The translations under genes and the position numbers were made by a program. The notes beneath the pieces were generated by a model. That model saw only the letters and a program-made list of their open reading frames with translations. It ran no database searches and had not been told where the DNA came from. A stretch of DNA of 64,000 bases from DYKG01 sp964596185 (GTDB lineage Bacteria > Muiribacteriota > Ozemobacteria > Ozemobacterales > Ozemobacteraceae). This document shows positions 49,095 through 57,787 of this stretch, in pieces; the stretch's first letter is position 1; every line of letters begins with the position of its first letter. The DNA lies in NCBI GenBank assembly GCA_964596185.1, contig CAZQUE010000004.1, positions 1 through 64,000 on the forward strand, written 5' to 3'.

Positions 49095-51289
49095 AAAACA
49101 TCATTAAATTATTTATTTTAATCGCATTGTTAAGCGCCACCTGCCATGCCGACGTTCTTTATCTTAACGAAGGCGAAGAAATTACCGGACGCCTTAAAGC
49201 CATTAAAGACGGCGTGGTTTTCTTCACTCTGATTTCCGGAGAAGAAAAAGAAATAGAACAAGGTAAAGTAGCTCACATTCTGATTTCTAAAATCAGAAAA
49301 GGCGATGAGATAAAAAAAGTCAGTGAAATTAACGATCCGATTGTCCAGAATATTCTTAACAACCTGCCTGACCCGGCAGACTTTCCTGATGCCGATTATA
49401 TAACCCTCTTAAGGCGCAACGAATTTAAATTCACTTCTGCCGGCGAAAGAATTCTGAACGTTCGAGAAATTATTCAGGTTCTAAAAGAGCCAGGCCTCGA
49501 TCAGGCCAACACTTCGATCTACTTTTTCGCTGAAGACGAAGAATGTGAACTGACCTATGCCCACACTTATTCAGCTGACGGCAACGTCTATCACATAACC
49601 GACGATGCCGTTTCCCTCGAATCTCTTCGCTCCGGCACTCCCGAGTATGCCCGACTCAAAAAACTCAAACTCGCCATGAAAAAAGTTGATATCGGCAGCA
49701 TCATCGACTATTCCTACACCCGAAAACTTAGTGGTATCGATGCAATTAACCCTCGGGTTACCTCTTATTCTTTTGGTGAAAGAGAACCGATTCTAAAAGA
49801 AGAGTTCGTAGTCATCAGCGACAAAAGCATTGAGCTGCAGAAACACCAATACCAATGGTCAGATACAGTTAAATTCAATGAATCGATTAAAGACCAGGAA
49901 TTGGTCTGGGAATGGACGTTTTCAGACTTGAAAGGCTACATTCCTGAGCAGAACATGCTTCCAGGCAAACGTATTTTCCCCAGAGTCGTGGTTTACCAGG
50001 CTTATCCCTGGCAGGAAACTGCTGAAAAATTGTCTGCAGCCTATGAAGCTGCACGCCCCGAAGAAAAATCCCTGCATGATCTTATTGCAAAGGCCGGTAT
50101 CAACCAGGAAATGAGCCAGCTGGAAAAAGCTTCGGCTTTATATGAAACCATCAATAAAGAAATACGGGATGTCGGTGTTTCTGTATCGCAGATGGGTGGC
50201 TTCGCCCCGGTTTCGACGCAAATCACCCTCAACAAGAAATACGGCAATACCCAGAACTGCCTGGCCCTTTTCCATTTCGCACTTCAGGCTGTTGGCATCG
50301 ATTCCATGCCCGGCTTTTGCTCCGATAAACGTGAAATAGTAACGGTCAAGGAACATGCCAGCCTCGCCCATACCGATTACGCAGTTATCAAGGTCATCGC
50401 CGACGGGCAAACCTTTTACAGTGACGGCGGTTCAATTTATCGGCCATTTGGCACAATTTCAACCGGCCTTCAGGGTGCTGATGCCTGTTTCCTGGATGTG
50501 GCAAAAAAAGCGTTCAGTTTTGACCAGCTGCCAAAAACAACCTTTGACTGGAATCGCTATGAAAGGAACGTTCTGGTAAAAATTAAGGAAAGCGGCGATA
50601 TGCAGGTTAGCGAAATCATTCATTTTCGCGGCCCCTATGAAGCTGGAATCCGTGAGCTGAAATCGATCAAGGATCAGGAAAAAAGGAATTACGCCGAAAA
50701 ACGGGTAAAAAATGTTCATCCCAACGCGGTTCTTGAAAGCTTCGGTTTTTCAGCAATGGAAAATCTGATCTCCCCGGCAGTCCTGACCCTGCGTTATAAG
50801 ATTCCGGCAGCTGCACAAAAAGCCGCAAACAATATCATGACCTTCACCAACTTCTGGGTCAATTACCAGTCCAGTTCTGCCAGTCTGAGCAAGCGCAAAT
50901 ACCCGATGCAGTATTGGGCAACCGAAGAAAATTCCCAGACGATTGTTTTTGAATTACCGAAAGGCTTCAGCTGGGTTCCCTGGGATCGCCAGTTCAATTA
51001 CAGTTCTGGATTGATAAGTTTTTCCTCAAACATGAACCAGCACGAGAATCAACTTATATATGCAGACAGATTCGTCGCCCGCGAAGATGAGTTTATCGAC
51101 GATTCCCAGTATAACAATTACCGCAATTGCATTCTAACCATGAGTGAACTTGCGAATCAGTGGATTATCATCGAACGATTAGAAGAGCCTGTATCCCTTC
51201 CGGCCGCTTCATCACCAGCCGATTTACCAAACGAACCGGCTTCTTCTACTGTTCCAGCTCCGGTAATTGAAACCGAACCCCAGGGATAA
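49091..51289 (+). CDS. Exported DUF3857/transglutaminase-like paralogue lacking catalytic residues
   Basis: 732 residues. Signal peptide MKNIIKLFILIALLSATCHA. It follows the same order as its neighbour: a short beta domain (LYLNEGEEITGRLKAIKDGVVFF), DUF3857 (about 110-290, AHTYSADGNVYHITDDAV, VDIGSIIDYSYTRKL), a transglutaminase-like domain (about 340-470) and a C-terminal region. The catalytic motif KYGDC of the neighbour is KYGNTQNC here: the Cys position is Thr387 and the nearest Cys is three residues on (390). In the second motif the His position is Tyr (TDYAVIKVIADGQTFYSDG); only the Asp remains. It is therefore probably a pseudo-enzyme, perhaps a partner of the active copy encoded one overlap upstream. 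The tail is Pro/Ser-rich. Confidence 0.82.
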   Translation: MKNIIKLFILIALLSATCHADVLYLNEGEEITGRLKAIKDGVVFFTLISGEEKEIEQGKVAHILISKIRKGDEIKKVSEINDPIVQNILNNLPDPADFPDADYITLLRRNEFKFTSAGERILNVREIIQVLKEPGLDQANTSIYFFAEDEECELTYAHTYSADGNVYHITDDAVSLESLRSGTPEYARLKKLKLAMKKVDIGSIIDYSYTRKLSGIDAINPRVTSYSFGEREPILKEEFVVISDKSIELQKHQYQWSDTVKFNESIKDQELVWEWTFSDLKGYIPEQNMLPGKRIFPRVVVYQAYPWQETAEKLSAAYEAARPEEKSLHDLIAKAGINQEMSQLEKASALYETINKEIRDVGVSVSQMGGFAPVSTQITLNKKYGNTQNCLALFHFALQAVGIDSMPGFCSDKREIVTVKEHASLAHTDYAVIKVIADGQTFYSDGGSIYRPFGTISTGLQGADACFLDVAKKAFSFDQLPKTTFDWNRYERNVLVKIKESGDMQVSEIIHFRGPYEAGIRELKSIKDQEKRNYAEKRVKNVHPNAVLESFGFSAMENLISPAVLTLRYKIPAAAQKAANNIMTFTNFWVNYQSSSASLSKRKYPMQYWATEENSQTIVFELPKGFSWVPWDRQFNYSSGLISFSSNMNQHENQLIYADRFVAREDEFIDDSQYNNYRNCILTMSELANQWIIIERLEEPVSLPAASSPADLPNEPASSTVPAPVIETEPQG

Positions 51290-53063
51290 TCAGAAAAATA
51301 TTTTGTCCAGATCAGAAACAATCAGCCAGATCGTTGCAATAGCAATACCCTGGCTGATTTTATTCATTTTACCTGTTGTCTATTTCCATTCTGAAATAAA
51401 TGCTTTGTTGCTGCTGGAAATCTTTGCCGCTGTCGCTTCTTTAACGCTGATTTTTAGCCGACAAAAAACTGAGGTCAGTCGCAGCAGTCTGGCCATTTAT
51501 GTTTCAATGTTGACGCTGCTGTTTCTGGCAATTCGCGCCACCTGGCTTTCCTGTGACTTTTCAACTTCCTGGCCGGTGCTGATCAAGTATATTGCCTTGA
51601 TTCAGCTTTTTTTCACAATATCCTTAGTTGCCCGAAAAATTGAATTTCAAGAATCATTGATGAATGCCTCGATTTTTACGGGAATACTTCATGGTCTGCT
51701 GGCGATTCAGGAATACATAGAGGCACCGCCGATTCCTGCAACCTGGATAGATCCAGCATTGAAAGAACATGTAAGAACCCGATGCGCTGGCATGTTTACC
51801 GACCCTAATGTTTTTGGCGCATTCCTCGCAGTATTATTCCTGTTTATCACAGTGGCTTTGCTCAAGGCTGAAAATTTTAAAAAGACTCTTATCGCGGGTA
51901 TGGCATTATTTCTAACTGGAATAGCCGAGCTGACCACTTTGAGTCGAGGTTCATGGATAGCATTGGCATTGGGGTTATCTTTTTTTCTTCTTCTTTCATG
52001 GAAAGGAAAAAGAGAATCAGGCCAAGACATGCGGCCATTATTGTTGATTTTAGCTGTTCTGGCAGTGATTGCCATGGCTGGACCTTTCAAATACCGCATT
52101 TTCAGCATGGTTGAGACCAAGGACATGACAATTGCGCAACGTTCACTAATCTTGAAAGGTTTTAAAGAAGGCTTTGCAAAAATCCCCTTCAGCGGCTTCG
52201 GGCCGCATACTTTCAGTCAGATTTATCCCAGATTCAGAGCTGTAGGCGGCGATTATCCTCTTTATGCACACAATGAGATTCTACATAGTCTGGTCGAGAC
52301 AGGACATCTTTCAGCCCTTCTTCTGCTTTTCCTTTTTTTACTGATTCTCTGGCAGGCTTTAAGGAAAGCGCCCGACAGCTTTCAGGTTGCTGGTATTGCT
52401 GCCATGCTTTGTCTATTCGTCCACAACCTGAGCGGATTTTCTTCGCGAATCCTGCCGACAGCTTTACTGATAATATTTTCTGCAGTATTGTCGCGTCCGG
52501 AAGACCCGGGTTTCAAATTGCACCCCTTTCTAAAAAAGGTTCTTTTCGGCTCAACGGTTTTTGCCGCAATAATGACCATCTGTTTGGGGAGTTACAGTTT
52601 CTACATCAACCGGATCATGCAGCAGGCTTATTTCGAACTTCAGGCAGGGGATTTCAATCAGGCTCTGGCTTTGTTTTCACAGGTCGAAAAACTTGACCCG
52701 GGAAACTCAGTAGCCTCAAGCCGCAAATCAGACATTTTTTTGGCGCAAAAAGATTTTGCCAAAGCAAGAACAGCTCTGATCAAAGCTTTGTCGGCTAATC
52801 CAGGCGAAGCTCTTTACTGGCTCAAACTTGCCCGGTTACAACCGCCGGATCAGGCAGAAGAATCATATTTAAAAGCAATTGAGCTGGATCCTGCCTCGGA
52901 AATGTTCCGACTCGAGTTCGCCCGCTTCCTCGTCGGGCAGGAACGAAGGCAGCAGGCTTTGCAGCAGCTCGAAGCTGCGCTGGCATCTTCCCCAGGGTTC
53001 CATCAGGTTTATCGGAATTATCTGGCCATTGAAGAGTTGAAAAAAGAACTCAACGCTCACTGA
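51267..53063 (+). CDS. O-antigen ligase/polymerase-like membrane protein with C-terminal TPRs
   Basis: 598 residues from a TTG at 51267 within the previous gene; a TTG at 51303 is an alternative, and neither has a strong ribosome-binding site. About ten to twelve transmembrane helices (about 15-445) include the Wzy_C/O-antigen-ligase features: RCAGMFTDPNVFGAFLA, TLSRGSWIALALGL, and HNEILHSLVETGHLSALLL. The C-terminal about 140 residues are TPRs (QAYFELQAGDFNQALALFSQVEKLDPGN, AKARTALIKALSANPGEALYWLKLARL). This family joins or polymerises lipid-linked glycans on the outer face of the inner membrane; the TPRs would recruit partners. No other glycan-polymerising gene is in the window, so the acceptor is unknown. 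Confidence 0.85.
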   Translation: MKPNPRDNQKNILSRSETISQIVAIAIPWLILFILPVVYFHSEINALLLLEIFAAVASLTLIFSRQKTEVSRSSLAIYVSMLTLLFLAIRATWLSCDFSTSWPVLIKYIALIQLFFTISLVARKIEFQESLMNASIFTGILHGLLAIQEYIEAPPIPATWIDPALKEHVRTRCAGMFTDPNVFGAFLAVLFLFITVALLKAENFKKTLIAGMALFLTGIAELTTLSRGSWIALALGLSFFLLLSWKGKRESGQDMRPLLLILAVLAVIAMAGPFKYRIFSMVETKDMTIAQRSLILKGFKEGFAKIPFSGFGPHTFSQIYPRFRAVGGDYPLYAHNEILHSLVETGHLSALLLLFLFLLILWQALRKAPDSFQVAGIAAMLCLFVHNLSGFSSRILPTALLIIFSAVLSRPEDPGFKLHPFLKKVLFGSTVFAAIMTICLGSYSFYINRIMQQAYFELQAGDFNQALALFSQVEKLDPGNSVASSRKSDIFLAQKDFAKARTALIKALSANPGEALYWLKLARLQPPDQAEESYLKAIELDPASEMFRLEFARFLVGQERRQQALQQLEAALASSPGFHQVYRNYLAIEELKKELNAH

Positions 53064-53125
53064 TTTTATCCAACCAAAAAAAGCTTCAGAGTTGGCGACA
53101 GCAATGCCGATGTTACTTCTGAATC

Positions 53126-56100
53126 ATGTATCAGAAATTAATAAAGGCAACGATCCTGCTCATCCTTTTCTGGCCGGTAGCTCTGCCAGCCGCGATGGAC
53201 TTCGTCTTCGAAGAAAGTCTTTCGCAGTCTTTGTCTCGCCTCGAAAAACTCTATCTCGACGGCGAATGGGATGAGGCGATGAATGTTGCCCGCGGCATCA
53301 TCAAAGACGCCCCCAAAGACCATCCCAGTTCGCGCAGGGCACAGGATTTGATCATCCTTTCACTTGATGCAAAAAACAAAGCGATTCTCGCCAAGGCCAA
53401 CCGGGAAAACCTCAAAAAGAAACGAGAATCGGCGCAAAAGCTTCTGGCAGAAGGCAGCAAGCTTCTTACGGAAAAGAAATACAAAGAAGCTTCTTACAGT
53501 TTCAATCAGGCCATGCAGCTTTATCCGGGTGATGCCCAGTGTTACTTTTTGCTCGGCTACGCCCAGCTTAAATCTGGAAATCGCAAAAGCGCCTATGAGG
53601 CCTTCAAAAAATGTCTAAAAATTGACAAAAACAATACCAGGGCTCTGTTTCACATTTCCGGCCTTAGCTATGAATTCAAAAAATATGCAGAAGCAGAAAA
53701 CTATTCGGCGGGCCTGATCAAACAGATTGTCGCACGCATGTCTGAACTTCGGGAAATACTTGTTGCCCAGCGTGAAAAACAGCTTAATGACAAGGCGATT
53801 GCCACTACCCGAAAAATTGCTTCGCTAAAGCAAAATCTTGGACAAGCCTCAAACCTTTATGGCATGCTGCTTGCACGCAAAGGGGATTACAAGAACGCTA
53901 TCAAAGCCTTTAACCGCGCGGCGAAAATAAATCCTTCATCGCCTGAAATATGGCTGCAGCTTGGCAAAAGCTACCTGATGCAGAAAATTTACCATCAGGC
54001 AACTCTTGCATTGGAACAATCGATTTTTATCCGAGAAACAAGGCTGAGGGAAATCCGCGAAAATGCCGGCAAGCTTCTCGATGCCGGTAAAAGTGATGCT
54101 GCAGTGGAAGCAGAACTTGAAACCCGAAAGTTGAAGAATCAGATAGCCTCAGCTCTCTATACTCTGGCGATCGCTAATGGTCGCAAGAAAGATACTGAGG
54201 TTGCCTTAACCAACATTGACAAAGCTATTGAATACAAGCCGGATTTCATCCAGGCCAGGTATGCCCGCGCAGTATTGCTGGCCGAAAAAAATCATCTCGA
54301 TGAGGCTCTTGAAGAAATGCGTCAGGTTCTTAAAAACTCGCCGCCCAAAAGCGCTCAAGCTAAAAAAGCAATTAAAACCATTACTTTTCTGATGGATCTG
54401 GTCGCCAAACGTGACAATCCAAGAATTGTCGCCAAAAAAACCACAACCGAGGTTCCGGTTGATGAATATGTCAAAGATATGCCGGGCATCGGTGGCAAAA
54501 AGGCCGAACAAAACTGGGAAGAAATTTTTGCGCGATTGAAGGAAATTAAAGATCTCTACCTGATGCGAAATTATCCTGAAGCTATCAGAAGATTGCTTTA
54601 TCTGCGCACACGGCATCCGCAGGTTGCTGACATTCACGCAATACTCGGACATTGCTATATGGAACAAGGCCGGCTTGAAGATGCCCGCAACTGTTTCAGT
54701 CAGGCAATTGAAATTGACGCGAAGCATGCCGAAGCGCTTGCGAATCTGGCCTATGTTCTGGCAACCAGGGAAGAAAACCTTCCCAAAGCCCTCGAATATG
54801 CCGATCGGGCTCTGAGTCTTGATGGCATGCGGGCGGAATTTCACCACAGCAAAGGCTGGGTGCTTTTTAAAACCGGCGAAGTCAAACAGGCAATCGCTTC
54901 ATTTTTGCGGGCGGTGCAAATTAAACCTGACTATCAGATAGCCCGCTATCACCTTGGTCTGACATATTATATCGATCGAAATTTTGTCGGCGCGCTCGAT
55001 TGTTTCGAACAGGTTATCGCCATAAACCCCGGGCACCATAAAGCATGGCTCTTCAAGGCAATCAGTCTGGCAAGGCAGAAGAAAGCACCCGAAGCTTTGA
55101 TCGCCCTCGAAGCGCTTAGAGAAAAATTGCCGGAAAAATCAACTCTGGCAAGGGTTGTCGGCGATCTACACGCCAAAATCAAGCTGGCCAACGAGCGCCA
55201 TACCGACATCCCGGTTCCCGAGATTAAGAATCCCGCTCCAATAGAGCGATTGCTCGCTGAAGCACTTGAATTCAGACGAAAAGGGCTGGTCAACCATGCC
55301 AAAGAAAAATACCTCGAATGCCAGCGACTGGCACCGGAAAGATTCGAACCACATTTTGAACTGGGCGAAATGTATGCTGCCGCCGGGCTTAACAAACCTG
55401 CTCTTGCGGCCTGGGAGAGAGCCAGAAAGCTTAAACCCGATCATTATCAGCTAGAACTAAACATGGGCAAAATGTATCACAAGCTCGGTGAGCGCAAAAA
55501 AGCTCAGGAAAATTTCAATCGAGCGATGACCCTGGACGAAAAGGATCCTGAGCCCCGTTATTATCTGGGCCTGATTGCTTACGAAGATCGTCATTTCGAA
55601 TCGGCAGAAAGCCACGCTCTTGCGGCCTTACGCCAGAAAGAAAACTACTTCAAAGCAATGGCTCTGTTAGGCATGGCGAGAATAAAACTCAATCGCCTCA
55701 AACCCGCTCGGGATATTTATGAAACTCTTTACGCGAAAGCTCCTTCTGACTCGTCAATCAAGCGCCACGCCCGCAAGAAAATCTGGGAACTTACGCGAAT
55801 GATGGCACCGGCAATGTATCCATCGGTTGAAGATGCCATGGAAGTAAAAAGCCAGATGGTTCAAAAAGTTTCCGGAGCCGGAGCCGACAAGGGCTTCAAA
55901 CCCTCTCCAACTGATGCAGAAGCTTTTAAGGCCTACGGCAAAAATACCATGACCGTAGACGACAAAATCTGGGTTCTCAAACAGCTCGAAAAATTCTCTT
56001 CGGTATCAATGCCGGCACCGGCTGCGCCACTGCGCAAAACCACATCGCCGCAGACTTTTACCAGTAAAGAAAAGCAATGGCTGGTCAATCGGCTACAGAA

Positions 56101-56845
56101 ATTTGACTCACAGAGCAACCGCTATGCCCTGCCACCGGAAATCAAAGTTGACAAATACTCGATCAAAGCCACATCACAGCAAAAGACCAGAACTCCAGAC
56201 AAATCGGATCAGTTTGTTAGCGAGGCGCTTGAGTTTGCCGAAAAAGGTTTTATTGATCAGGCTTTAAAAACCCTCGAACAAGCTCGTTCAATTTCACCAG
56301 AGAACCTCGAAGTGCTTGTAAACATTGGTTACATAAATACTATCGTCGGCAATTTCAAAGACGCATTCTCTGCCTTTGCCCAGGCATCAATAAGTCACCC
56401 GGATGATCCTTTGCCAAAGATCGCTTTGGGCAACCTTTACTGGCTCGGCGGACAAGCAGAAAAAGCCGTCGAAAGCTGGAAGGCCGGCAAAGGTGTAATC
56501 AAGCTCGACGAAAAATTCAATCTGATTGCCCGATCAGAAAAAATCTGGAAAAGAATGCTGGAAATAAATGGAGTCGATATCGACGCCCATTCGAATCTTG
56601 GCCTGGCCTACCTCTTTTCCGGCCGATTCAAAGAGGCTCTGACTGAATTTCAGGCGGTTACCAGCATAGATCGCAACCGCAAGGAGCATGAATTTTATCA
56701 GGCACAAGCTTATGTAATTCTTTATCTTCAGAATAATAACCGCTCGATGAAAAAAGAAGCTGAAGGCATTCTTGCCAAGTTGAAAAAAGGCCCCGAAGCA
56801 TTTCCTCATTCTGAAAAACTGCACAGTTTTCTTGGGAGCATCTGA
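53126..56845 (+). CDS. Large exported TPR protein
   Basis: 1239 residues. Signal peptide MYQKLIKATILLILFWPVALPAA. The rest is mainly tetratricopeptide repeats: near 105-215 (AEGSKLLTEKKYKEASYSFNQAMQLYPGD), 240-300, 350-410, 500-690 (AILGHCYMEQGRLEDARNCFSQAIEID), 745-890, and 1065-1235. Charged linkers lie at about 420-470 and 930-1060. The linker near 960-1030 has two related segments (DDKIWVLKQLEKFSS and KEKQWLVNRLQKFDS). Such proteins are periplasmic scaffolds for envelope assembly, as in polysaccharide export or the Bam/Lpt machines. It lies between the ligase-like and beta-barrel genes, so a trans-envelope scaffold is a reasonable inference. No strong ribosome-binding site was seen. Confidence 0.85.
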   Translation: MYQKLIKATILLILFWPVALPAAMDFVFEESLSQSLSRLEKLYLDGEWDEAMNVARGIIKDAPKDHPSSRRAQDLIILSLDAKNKAILAKANRENLKKKRESAQKLLAEGSKLLTEKKYKEASYSFNQAMQLYPGDAQCYFLLGYAQLKSGNRKSAYEAFKKCLKIDKNNTRALFHISGLSYEFKKYAEAENYSAGLIKQIVARMSELREILVAQREKQLNDKAIATTRKIASLKQNLGQASNLYGMLLARKGDYKNAIKAFNRAAKINPSSPEIWLQLGKSYLMQKIYHQATLALEQSIFIRETRLREIRENAGKLLDAGKSDAAVEAELETRKLKNQIASALYTLAIANGRKKDTEVALTNIDKAIEYKPDFIQARYARAVLLAEKNHLDEALEEMRQVLKNSPPKSAQAKKAIKTITFLMDLVAKRDNPRIVAKKTTTEVPVDEYVKDMPGIGGKKAEQNWEEIFARLKEIKDLYLMRNYPEAIRRLLYLRTRHPQVADIHAILGHCYMEQGRLEDARNCFSQAIEIDAKHAEALANLAYVLATREENLPKALEYADRALSLDGMRAEFHHSKGWVLFKTGEVKQAIASFLRAVQIKPDYQIARYHLGLTYYIDRNFVGALDCFEQVIAINPGHHKAWLFKAISLARQKKAPEALIALEALREKLPEKSTLARVVGDLHAKIKLANERHTDIPVPEIKNPAPIERLLAEALEFRRKGLVNHAKEKYLECQRLAPERFEPHFELGEMYAAAGLNKPALAAWERARKLKPDHYQLELNMGKMYHKLGERKKAQENFNRAMTLDEKDPEPRYYLGLIAYEDRHFESAESHALAALRQKENYFKAMALLGMARIKLNRLKPARDIYETLYAKAPSDSSIKRHARKKIWELTRMMAPAMYPSVEDAMEVKSQMVQKVSGAGADKGFKPSPTDAEAFKAYGKNTMTVDDKIWVLKQLEKFSSVSMPAPAAPLRKTTSPQTFTSKEKQWLVNRLQKFDSQSNRYALPPEIKVDKYSIKATSQQKTRTPDKSDQFVSEALEFAEKGFIDQALKTLEQARSISPENLEVLVNIGYINTIVGNFKDAFSAFAQASISHPDDPLPKIALGNLYWLGGQAEKAVESWKAGKGVIKLDEKFNLIARSEKIWKRMLEINGVDIDAHSNLGLAYLFSGRFKEALTEFQAVTSIDRNRKEHEFYQAQAYVILYLQNNNRSMKKEAEGILAKLKKGPEAFPHSEKLHSFLGSI

Positions 56846-56847
56846 TC

Positions 56848-57783
56848 ATGAAACATTCATTTAAACTAATCATTGCTCTACTGGCACTATTAATGCTGCA
56901 GTTACCGGCATCTGCCCAGTCTGAGCAGTTTCTCCTGGGCGATTACGAGGTTTATTCGGTTGGCACCCCACCGAAGCCTGCTGAAAAAGCTCCAAAAAGC
57001 TCGATCTTCAGTTTGACTCCGAAGAATTCGTTCAATGCCGATGGGCTCGGTGGCTTCTTTGTAGCCAATACCGCAGACCGTTTCAAAAGTGGCCAGCTGA
57101 TTTTGACTTCCCGCTACCGTTTTCACGAATTGAACAGCCGCCGTGGCACCAGTTATTATCAAACCGAAGATGGTCATGTTTCAACCTATGAAACAAGCCT
57201 GACCTGGATCGGGGATTGGGCCGAATGGGGCTTTACCGTGCCGATTCATGACTGGAGTTTGAGCGCTCCCCGAACATACGGCACCAGATCGAGTTCTGAA
57301 ACTGGCCTGGGAAATATGAAGATTGGCTGGAAAGCAACCTACCTTCCCGACAAAAGCTATTATCGCTTTGCTTATGGGGCAATGGCAACGGTTACGACCG
57401 GCAATCCGGATCACATGCTTCCTGCTGGCTCAAAAAGCAACGATGAGCTCAAACTTTTCGGCTGTGTAACCACCAAAGAAACAGACCGGGCAACCGCCAA
57501 TCTCGAACTCGGTGCCGTTATCGATTCAGAAACCGAAGACGACCGCTTTCTCTATCGCGGTGGTATCAGCTATGAAGCGACCAAACATGTTTCGCTTATT
57601 GGTGAGCTGGCCGGGGAAATTCTTGGCGGCGATGATAAAGACACACTGGATATGGTGCTTGGCGTCAGACTGGGCATCAATGAAACATGGAATCTGGAAT
57701 TTGCCTGGTATAAAAATCTGCGCACTTACCGTGAATACGGATGGGATGATCAGCTTCAGGCCGGCTACTCGCTTCGCTGGTAA
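56848..57783 (+). CDS. Outer-membrane beta-barrel-like protein
   Basis: 311 residues. Signal peptide about 1-23 (LLMLQLPASAQ). The mature part is a series of amphipathic beta-strands with aromatic girdles (GQLILTSRYRFHEL, YETSLTWIGDWAEWGFTVPI, LGNMKIGWKATYL, YYRFAYGAMATVTTG, ANLELGAVIDS, WNLEFAWYKNL) and it ends AGYSLRW, a C-terminal aromatic signature of outer-membrane barrels recognised by Bam. I estimate about 12 strands. It starts 2 bases after the TPR gene, so the two are co-expressed. It could be the outer-membrane exit or anchor of the cluster. No closer family was recognised. Confidence 0.78.
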   Translation: MKHSFKLIIALLALLMLQLPASAQSEQFLLGDYEVYSVGTPPKPAEKAPKSSIFSLTPKNSFNADGLGGFFVANTADRFKSGQLILTSRYRFHELNSRRGTSYYQTEDGHVSTYETSLTWIGDWAEWGFTVPIHDWSLSAPRTYGTRSSSETGLGNMKIGWKATYLPDKSYYRFAYGAMATVTTGNPDHMLPAGSKSNDELKLFGCVTTKETDRATANLELGAVIDSETEDDRFLYRGGISYEATKHVSLIGELAGEILGGDDKDTLDMVLGVRLGINETWNLEFAWYKNLRTYREYGWDDQLQAGYSLRW

Positions 57784-57787
57784 AAAG

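Noticed and set aside
54206..54847. A 213-residue minus-strand open frame
   Set aside because: Antisense to TPR repeats of the 1239-residue protein; no ribosome-binding site or domain.
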